Origin: Chromobacteriaceae bacterium
GTDB lineage: Bacteria; Pseudomonadota; Gammaproteobacteria; Burkholderiales; Aquaspirillaceae
DNA: 6,217 bases
Assembly: GCA_030151505.1 (NCBI GenBank)
Contig: JASLDQ010000148.1
Location: 1-6,217, forward strand
Direction: 5' to 3'
In this document: piece after piece, positions 1-6,217 of the stretch
Numbering within the stretch: the stretch's first letter is position 1
Layout of the letters: every line of letters begins with the position of its first letter
Translations under genes and position numbers: made by a program
The notes under the pieces: model-generated
Database searches by the model: none
Told to the model about the DNA's origin: nothing
Seen by the model: the letters and a program-made list of their open reading frames with translations, nothing else

Positions 1-657
1 GTGGAGCTGCTCAATGGCCTGAGCCGCCGCGCCGCCGGCCGCTGGAGCGTGTTGCAGCGCAAGCGGCTGCCGTCGTTCTGGCACGGCGGCGGCACGGTCG
101 AGCCCCGTGCCCGCTGGTGGCTGCTTCTGCTACCTCTGACCCTCCTGCTGGGTTTCGTCTGGGCGATCACGCTGCTGAGTTATCTGCTGCCGCCCGCCGA
201 GGTGTGGGGCCGGCTGCTGGCCGGGACGTCCACCCGCAATCAGACCGTGTTCATGGCGGTCGGGACCGCACTGTTCACCCTCGAGTTCTTGTTCGCCCGT
301 CACCTGTTCTGCCGCTATGCCTGCGCCGCCGGCCTGTTCCAGAGCCTGGCGTGGATGGCCAACCGCAGGGCGCTGGTGGTGGGCTATGACCGTCCGCGCG
401 CATCCGGTTGTGCCGATTGCGGCAATGCCTGCGACCACGCCTGTCCGATGCTGCTGACCCCGCGCAACGTCAAGCGGCTGATGTTTGCCTGCGTGCAGTG
501 CGGCCGCTGCAACAGCGCCTGCGAAACTTCGCAGGCCGGAGAGGGCCGGCCGCCGCTGCTGGCGTGGACCCGGACCGAAGCCGAGAGCGAGGCAGCGTTC
601 AACGCCCGTACGGCCAAAGTCATCCGCCTGCACCAGACGCCGGCGGGAAAGGATTGA
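1..657 (+). CDS. Membrane 4Fe-4S polyferredoxin-like protein of the nor cluster (5'-partial)
   Basis: This is probably the C-terminal part of a membrane-bound electron-transfer protein related to NosR, NapH and CcoG. The frame opens with GTG at the first base, so the true start is likely upstream. Two hydrophobic segments lie at about residues 40-63 and 82-100, followed by a CRYACAAG motif (C104, C108) like the CxxxCP motif of this family. Two cysteine clusters follow: C137, C140, C144, C148-P, then C164, C167, C170, C174. The second has regular CxxCxxCxxxC ferredoxin spacing; the first has one extra residue (CX2CX3CX3CP). Both suit [4Fe-4S] clusters on the cytoplasmic side. The gene ends four bases before norD, so the two are probably co-transcribed. 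Comparable ferredoxin-like genes occur near norD in some denitrifiers (from memory). The inferred role is electron supply or assembly for NO reductase; the exact function is unknown. There is no similarity beyond the motifs that would justify a gene symbol. Confidence 0.75.
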   Translation: MELLNGLSRRAAGRWSVLQRKRLPSFWHGGGTVEPRARWWLLLLPLTLLLGFVWAITLLSYLLPPAEVWGRLLAGTSTRNQTVFMAVGTALFTLEFLFARHLFCRYACAAGLFQSLAWMANRRALVVGYDRPRASGCADCGNACDHACPMLLTPRNVKRLMFACVQCGRCNSACETSQAGEGRPPLLAWTRTEAESEAAFNARTAKVIRLHQTPAGKD

Positions 658-661
658 AGAA

Positions 662-2506
662 ATGGAAGAGTGGGTTGGCGGAATATGGGACCGCTGGGTC
701 CGCCGGACGGCCTATCGCGGCCACCCGGAAGCCCGGGTCGGGCTGGACGAGGTCGGCGCGCTGCTGGCGCCGCTGTACCGCGCCTTTGGCGGGGCGGGGG
801 CGGCACAGGTCAAGGCGGCCGACAAGACCGCCCATGGCGCGCGGCGGCGCTGGCTGGAGAAGGTCGCCGGCATCGGCGGGCAGGTGTGCCACGCCTGGGC
901 CGACGACGACGCGCTCTATCTGCCGCCGCAGCTGGACGCGCTGCCCGAAGCCGCACTCAACCGTGAGCTCTACATCTGGCTGACCGCGCTGGCGGCGCGG
1001 GGCGGCGCGCCGGCCGGTGGCGACTGGCTCGACCGCAACCGGCTGGCCGCGGCGGCGGTGCTGGCCGGTCTGCCCGGCTTGCGGTCGCGCTACCAGACGC
1101 TGGTCGCCGCCTGCCTGGCCGGCCGGCCCGACCCGGACCGCCTGCCGCCGGACGAGGCGGCGTGGGAACGGGCGATTCGCGCGGCGTTGCTGGAGCCGGC
1201 CCAGGCGCTCGTATCGCCGCCGCCGGCGCGCCACCCGCCGTATCCGGTGGCCCTGTGGCTGCACCCCGACCCGCCGGTCGCGGCCGGTCCCGCGCCGCGC
1301 AGCACCACGCCGGAACCCGAAGCCGCCGAGGGCGGGGTGGTACCGTCGCAGGATACCGACCGCACCCGGCGGCGGGCGCAGCGGGTGGCGATGCCCGACA
1401 ACAAGAACGGCATGCTGATGGTGTTCCGGGCCGAGAGCATTTTCAGCTGGGCCGAGTATCTGGAGGTCAACCGGCCGCTGGAGGACGACGACGAGCCGGA
1501 CCCGCGCGCCGCCGACGACCTCGAGGGCCTGAGCGTGGCGCGCGACGGCCGCGCGCCGAAGAAGCGCCTGCGCTTCGACCTCGACCTGCCGGCCGAAAGC
1601 GACGACGACCGTCCGCTCGGCGGCGGCATCCTCTACCCGGAGTGGGACTGGAAGGCCGGTGTTCACCGGCCCGATTATTGCTGCATCGAGCCGATGCTGG
1701 CCGAGTCCGCCCCGCCGCGGCCCTTGCCCGATGCCTTGATGCCGCTGGCGCGCCAGTTGCGCCGCCAGTTCGAGCGTCTGCAACCGGCCCGCGTCCGGCT
1801 CAATGCCCAGCAGGACGGCGACGAGCTCGATCTGGATGCGGTGGTGCGCTTTGCCGCCGAACGCGCCAGCGGCGCGGCCGGCGAGCGCGGGCTGTACCAG
1901 CGCCACCACGGCGGCGCCCGCAGCCTCGCGTCGCTGGTGCTGGCCGACCTGTCGCTGTCGACCGACACCTGGGTCGGCAACGAGGCGCGGGTGATCGACG
2001 TGATCCGCGAGGCGCTGATGGTGTTTTCCGAGGCGCTGGCGGCCAGCCGCGACCGCTTCGGCGTGTACGGGTTCTCGTCGGTGCGGCGCGAGCATGTCCG
2101 CTTCCATGTGCTCAAGGATTTCGGCGAACGCTGGAGCGACGCCGCGCGCGGCCGTATCGCCGCGATCAAGCCGGGTTTCTACACCCGCATGGGCGCGGCC
2201 ATCCGCCACGCCAGCGCCATCCTGGCCGAGCAGCCGGCCGAGCGGCGCCTGCTGCTGCTGCTGACCGACGGCAAGCCCAACGATCTGGATCGCTACGAGG
2301 GGCGTTACGGCATCGAGGACACCCGCGTGGCGGTGGCCGAAGCCCGCGCCAGAGGACTGGTGCCGTTCTGCGTCACCATCGACCGCGACGCCGGCGACTA
2401 TCTGCCCTACCTGTTCGGCAGCCACGGCTTCGTGGTGGCGCGCGACGCGGCCGAGCTGCCGCGGCTGCTGCCGAGGCTGTACCTGAAGCTGGCGGCATCG
2501 CAATAA
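662..2506 (+). CDS. norD: NorD, VWA-domain activator of nitric oxide reductase
   Basis: A 614-residue protein, close to the usual NorD length. NorD partners the MoxR-type AAA+ ATPase NorQ. In Paracoccus the pair is needed to put non-heme iron into the NorB active site; the protein is cytoplasmic or peripheral to the membrane. The C-terminal von Willebrand A domain (about 420-610) has a complete MIDAS metal site: D429-L-S431-L-S433, T508 (in GFYTRMG) and T535-D536-G537. The central part carries NorD-typical stretches such as SIFSWAEY (259-266) and WDW (328-330), with an acidic run in between. A Pro/Ala-rich linker lies at about residues 180-240. The start at 662 is chosen because AAAGGA (648-653) sits 8 bases upstream and the preceding gene stops at 657. 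The open frame reaches back to 485, but that would overlap the ferredoxin gene. No signal peptide or membrane span is seen. No intrinsic terminator is evident after the stop. Confidence 0.94.
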   Translation: MEEWVGGIWDRWVRRTAYRGHPEARVGLDEVGALLAPLYRAFGGAGAAQVKAADKTAHGARRRWLEKVAGIGGQVCHAWADDDALYLPPQLDALPEAALNRELYIWLTALAARGGAPAGGDWLDRNRLAAAAVLAGLPGLRSRYQTLVAACLAGRPDPDRLPPDEAAWERAIRAALLEPAQALVSPPPARHPPYPVALWLHPDPPVAAGPAPRSTTPEPEAAEGGVVPSQDTDRTRRRAQRVAMPDNKNGMLMVFRAESIFSWAEYLEVNRPLEDDDEPDPRAADDLEGLSVARDGRAPKKRLRFDLDLPAESDDDRPLGGGILYPEWDWKAGVHRPDYCCIEPMLAESAPPRPLPDALMPLARQLRRQFERLQPARVRLNAQQDGDELDLDAVVRFAAERASGAAGERGLYQRHHGGARSLASLVLADLSLSTDTWVGNEARVIDVIREALMVFSEALAASRDRFGVYGFSSVRREHVRFHVLKDFGERWSDAARGRIAAIKPGFYTRMGAAIRHASAILAEQPAERRLLLLLTDGKPNDLDRYEGRYGIEDTRVAVAEARARGLVPFCVTIDRDAGDYLPYLFGSHGFVVARDAAELPRLLPRLYLKLAASQ

Positions 2507-2543
2507 GCGGCGGGACAGGGTGGGGTGTTTGATATAAGTGGCT

Positions 2544-2560
2544 GTTTTTGTTTTTTATAT
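2544..2560. other. T-rich tract upstream of the nirS promoter
   Basis: This short tract is almost entirely T and A, against the very GC-rich surroundings. It lies 37 bases after the norD stop and about 20 bases before the FNR-type site. No GC-rich stem precedes the T run, so it does not look like an intrinsic terminator for norD. Position and composition would suit an UP-like element or an easily melted or bent promoter flank; this is inference only. Confidence 0.35.
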
Positions 2561-2568
2561 TCCTATGT

Positions 2569-4394
<1,826 letters not shown>

Positions 4395-4408
4395 CCGCTG
4401 ACCGACAC

Positions 4409-4428
4409 CCGCCCGGCTTGCCGGGCGG
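4409..4428 (+). repeat. GC-rich intercistronic hairpin between nirS and nirM
   Basis: Arms CCGCCCGGC (4409-4417) and GCCGGGCGG (4420-4428) are perfect reverse complements around TT, giving an mRNA stem of about eight pairs with a CTTG-like loop. No T run follows; instead the nirM ribosome binding site begins two bases later. It therefore looks like a stabilising or processing hairpin at the nirS 3' end, or a partial attenuator, rather than a terminator. Confidence 0.65.
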
Positions 4429-4442
4429 CAGGGAGAACCTTC

Positions 4443-4742
4443 ATGAAAACGCTGCATGCCATCCTGTTTGCCGGCGCCTGTGTGCTGCCCTTCGGCGCGC
4501 AAGCCAGTGCCGATCTGGCCCAGAGCAAGAACTGCATGTCCTGCCACACGGTCGACAAGAAGCTGGTCGGCCCGTCGTTCAAGGACGTCGCGGCCAAGTA
4601 CAAGGGCAAGGGCATGGAAGCCCAGCTGGAGACCAAGGTGAAGAAAGGCAGTGCCGGCGCGTGGGGGCCGATCCCGATGCCGGGCAACAACGTGTCCGAT
4701 GCCGATGCCCAGACGCTGGTGAAGTGGGTCTTGTCGCAGTGA
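4443..4742 (+). CDS. nirM: Cytochrome c551-type electron donor to nitrite reductase (NirM)
   Basis: Small periplasmic monoheme cytochrome c of the c551 (c8) family that passes electrons to NirS. It has 99 residues, with a Sec signal peptide ending after AQA-21 or ASA-23, leaving a mature protein of 76-78 residues, slightly under the usual ~82. The heme c site is C31-M-S-C34-H35 and the sixth ligand is M79 in GPIPMPGN, a hallmark of this family. Many lysines around the heme-edge segments (K39, K40, K47, K52, K54, K56, K65, K67, K68) suit docking to a redox partner. The ATG at 4443 follows AGGGAG (4430-4435) by seven bases. The gene lies 48 bases after nirS, matching the nirS-nirM order of P. 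aeruginosa. Other cytochrome c8/c551 paralogues look very similar, so the symbol rests on family plus position. Confidence 0.9.
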   Translation: MKTLHAILFAGACVLPFGAQASADLAQSKNCMSCHTVDKKLVGPSFKDVAAKYKGKGMEAQLETKVKKGSAGAWGPIPMPGNNVSDADAQTLVKWVLSQ

Positions 4743-4752
4743 ACCGGAGGGA

Positions 4753-4772
4753 GCCGCAAGCGTGCTTGCGGC
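4753..4772 (+). repeat. Perfect inverted repeat holding the candidate nirC GTG start
   Basis: Arms GCCGCAAGC (4753-4761) and GCTTGCGGC (4764-4772) are perfect reverse complements around GT. In mRNA the GTG at 4762-4764 would sit in the loop region, directly behind a strong Shine-Dalgarno-like stretch, GGAGGGAG (4746-4753). No T run follows, so it is not a terminator. It may restrain nirC translation, or fold out and bring the ribosome binding site close to the ATG at 4783. Confidence 0.65.
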
Positions 4773-5157
4773 CGTATGTCACATGAACCGTTACCGATTC
4801 GACGGAGCTTGGCGGGCCGCTGCGGTGTGGATGGCGAGCCCGTTTTTTTTATGGCTGGCGCTGGCCGTCCCGGTGCAGGCCAGTCCGGACCCGCACCGGC
4901 AGGACGCGCTGCGCGAACTGGTGCGGCAGGATTGCGGCGCTTGCCACGGCCTGCGCCTGCACGGCGGGCTGGGGTCGCCGCTGACGCCGGCCGCGCTGGC
5001 GGACAAGCCCGGCGACAGTCTGGTCGCCACCCTGCTCGACGGCCGCCCGGGCACCGCCATGCCGCCATGGCGTCCCTTTATCAGTCCCGCCGAGGCTGTC
5101 TGGCTGATCGACGAACTCAAGCGCGGACTGCCCCCCTTGCCGGAGTCCCGACCATGA
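4762..5157 (+). CDS. nirC: Periplasmic cytochrome c NirC
   Basis: Small c-type cytochrome of nirS clusters. In P. aeruginosa NirC can donate electrons to NirS and takes part in heme d1 maturation. There are two start choices: GTG 4762 (131 residues), 8 bases after GGGAG, or in-frame ATG 4783 (124 residues), which has no nearby ribosome binding site unless the hairpin at 4753-4772 folds out. Numbering from ATG 4783, a long signal peptide ends near VQA-33, its hydrophobic core including FFLWLALAV. The heme c site is C51-G-A-C54-H55 in a QDCGACHGLRLHGGLG context typical of NirC, and M93 in AMPPW is the likely sixth ligand. The TGA overlaps the nirF ATG (ATGA), suggesting coupled translation. Order nirS-nirM-nirC-nirF supports the name. 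An unusual T8 run lies in the signal-peptide codons. Confidence 0.9.
   Translation: MLAAVCHMNRYRFDGAWRAAAVWMASPFFLWLALAVPVQASPDPHRQDALRELVRQDCGACHGLRLHGGLGSPLTPAALADKPGDSLVATLLDGRPGTAMPPWRPFISPAEAVWLIDELKRGLPPLPESRP
4811..4850 (+). terminator. Terminator-like stem with T8 run inside nirC
   Basis: CGGGC (4813-4817) can pair with GCCCG (4838-4842), extended by two G-U pairs, and eight T residues follow at once (4843-4850). The loop is about 20 bases and the stem short, so any termination would be weak. It lies inside the nirC signal-peptide codons, so it cannot be a full stop signal for the operon. It might lower transcription of nirC and later genes relative to nirS and nirM. May be chance. 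Confidence 0.25.
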
Positions 5158-6217
5158 AATTACTGCCGATGGCACTGTCCAGCCTGATCGTCTCCCTGCT
5201 GGCGGCCTGCAGCGCGACGCCGCCCTTGCGCGGCAGCGGCGATCTGGGCGTGGTGATCGAACGCGCCGCCGGCCGGGTGCAGGTGGTGCGGCACGGTCAG
5301 CCGGAGAAGCTGGCCACCGTGGCCGGGCTGGGCGATTTGTCGCATGCCTCGGTCGTGTTCTCGCGCGACGCGCGCTTTGCCTATGTGTTCGGCCGCGACG
5401 GCGGCCTGTCGCGCGTGGACGTGCTGGACCCGCGCCTGACCGGCCGCGTGGTGCAGGCCGGCAACTCGATCGGCGGCGCGATCAGCCAGGACGGCCGCAT
5501 CATCGCCACCCAGAACTACGAGCCGGGCGGCGTGCGCCTGTTCGACGCGGACACCCTGCAGCTTCTGGCCGACATCCCGGCCGTGGGGGGCGACGGCCGC
5601 ACCTCCAAAGTAGTCGGGCTGGCGGACCTGCCCGGCAACCGCTTCGTGTTCAGCCTGTTCGAGTCGGGCGAGATCTGGATCGTCGATGCCGCCGACCCGC
5701 GCGCGCCGGTGGTTCGGCACAAGCTCAAGGCCGGTCGGCAGCCCTACGATGGCCTCGTCACGCCGGACGGGCGCTGGTATCTGGCCGGCCTGTACGGCGA
5801 AGACGGGCTGGCGCTGGTGGACCTGTGGGCCGAGACCCCGGTGGCGCGCAAGATTCTGGCCGGCTACGGCCGGGGCGAGGAGCGCCTGCCGGTCTACAAG
5901 ATGCCGCACCTGCGCGGCTGGGCGATGGCGCAGGGCCTGGCCTTCCTGCCCGCCATCGGCCGCCACGAAGTGCTGGTGGCCGACAGCCGCGACGACTGGC
6001 GCGAAGCCGGCCGGGTGGCGGGGGCGGGGCAGCCGGTGTTCGCCATGGCGCGGCCGGACGGGCGGCAGGTCTGGGTCAACTTCGCTTACCCGAATAACGA
6101 CACGGTGCAGGTGATCGACGTGCCGAGCCGGCGGGTGATGCACACCTTCCGCCCCTGCCGCGACGACAACCGGGTCGAGGTCTACCGCACCGACACCTTC
6201 GCCCGGCTGGCTACGCT
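5154..6217 (+). CDS. nirF: Heme d1 biogenesis lipoprotein NirF (3'-partial, possible internal deletion)
   Basis: NirF acts in the periplasm late in making heme d1 for NirS and resembles the d1 propeller domain of NirS and NirN; its exact reaction is not settled. The reading frame is open from ATG 5154 to the window end (354 complete codons); C-terminal residues are missing. The start overlaps the nirC stop (ATGA), with GGAG at 5142-5145. The N terminus is a lipoprotein signal with lipobox LAAC (C19), so the protein should be membrane-anchored like P. aeruginosa NirF. Family motifs are present: RGSGDLGVVIER (26-37), GDLSHAS with conserved H64 (60-66), FGRDGG (79-84), NSIGGAIS (104-111), YKMPHL and WVNFAYP. 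Propeller strand ends recur at D131, D178, D223, D277 and D322, spaced 45-54 residues, but the next (R345) comes after only 23. The segment expected after RP, roughly 22 residues around a LHMEF motif, is absent, with the junction at about 6153-6158. Confidence 0.94.
   Translation, partial: MKLLPMALSSLIVSLLAACSATPPLRGSGDLGVVIERAAGRVQVVRHGQPEKLATVAGLGDLSHASVVFSRDARFAYVFGRDGGLSRVDVLDPRLTGRVVQAGNSIGGAISQDGRIIATQNYEPGGVRLFDADTLQLLADIPAVGGDGRTSKVVGLADLPGNRFVFSLFESGEIWIVDAADPRAPVVRHKLKAGRQPYDGLVTPDGRWYLAGLYGEDGLALVDLWAETPVARKILAGYGRGEERLPVYKMPHLRGWAMAQGLAFLPAIGRHEVLVADSRDDWREAGRVAGAGQPVFAMARPDGRQVWVNFAYPNNDTVQVIDVPSRRVMHTFRPCRDDNRVEVYRTDTFARLAT

Noticed and set aside
485..661. Extended N terminus for norD from an upstream start
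   Set aside because: It would overlap the ferredoxin gene by over 150 bases; the ATG at 662 has a good ribosome binding site and gives the normal NorD length.
620..2503. Long minus-strand open frame (627 codons) covering nearly all of norD
   Set aside because: It mirrors norD, whose sense frame has clear family motifs. Long antisense frames are expected in DNA with strong G/C bias at third codon positions, and the translation is low-complexity and matches no known fold.
2533..2538. TATAAG as a -10 box of a second promoter
   Set aside because: No recognisable -35 hexamer lies 16-18 bases upstream in the GC-rich norD end; it cannot be supported without transcript data, though such a start would include the leader ORF.
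5160..6143. Minus-strand open frame (327 codons) opposite nirF
   Set aside because: The plus strand is an uninterrupted NirF frame with a lipoprotein signal and family motifs; the opposite frame is a composition artefact.

Overview
The window is a stretch of a denitrification gene cluster. All genes lie on the + strand and are tightly packed. The DNA is GC-rich (about two thirds G+C by eye), with strong G/C bias at third codon positions, which also explains the long antisense open frames. Gene content and order, and the close resemblance of the NirS, NirF and NorD proteins to Pseudomonas/Azoarcus/Thauera-type sequences, point to a denitrifying proteobacterium. A betaproteobacterium is likely, but the sequence does not settle the taxon.

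Region 1 (1-2506) is the end of a nitric oxide reductase (nor) operon. It holds the 3' part of a membrane iron-sulfur protein of the NosR/NapH/CcoG-like polyferredoxin group, probably cut by the window edge. Four bases later comes norD, a von Willebrand A-domain protein that works with the AAA+ ATPase NorQ to activate NO reductase NorCB. norC, norB and norQ would be expected upstream, outside the window.

Region 2 (2507-2669) is the only sizeable gap. It contains a T-rich tract, an FNR/DNR-type site (TTGAT-N4-GTCAA) inside a nest of overlapping palindromes, a -10-like hexamer at the right distance, and a possible 18-codon leader ORF whose stop overlaps the nirS start as ATGA.

Region 3 (2670-6217) is the start of a nirSMCF... 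operon in the order known from P. aeruginosa. nirS is the cytochrome cd1 nitrite reductase (nitrite to NO), nirM is a c551-type electron donor, nirC is a second small periplasmic cytochrome c, and nirF is a lipoprotein heme d1 biogenesis factor that runs off the end. The intercistronic gaps nirS-nirM and nirM-nirC each contain a perfect 9-bp inverted repeat. nirC and nirF overlap by ATGA.

Together the genes cover periplasmic reduction of nitrite to NO, its electron supply and the late steps of heme d1 provision, beside maturation of the enzyme that removes the toxic NO. I see no new multi-gene system. The main anomalies are an apparent in-frame loss of about 22 residues in the nirF propeller near the window end, the coupled leader ORF before nirS, the nested palindromes at the nirS promoter, and the hairpin that holds the candidate GTG start of nirC.
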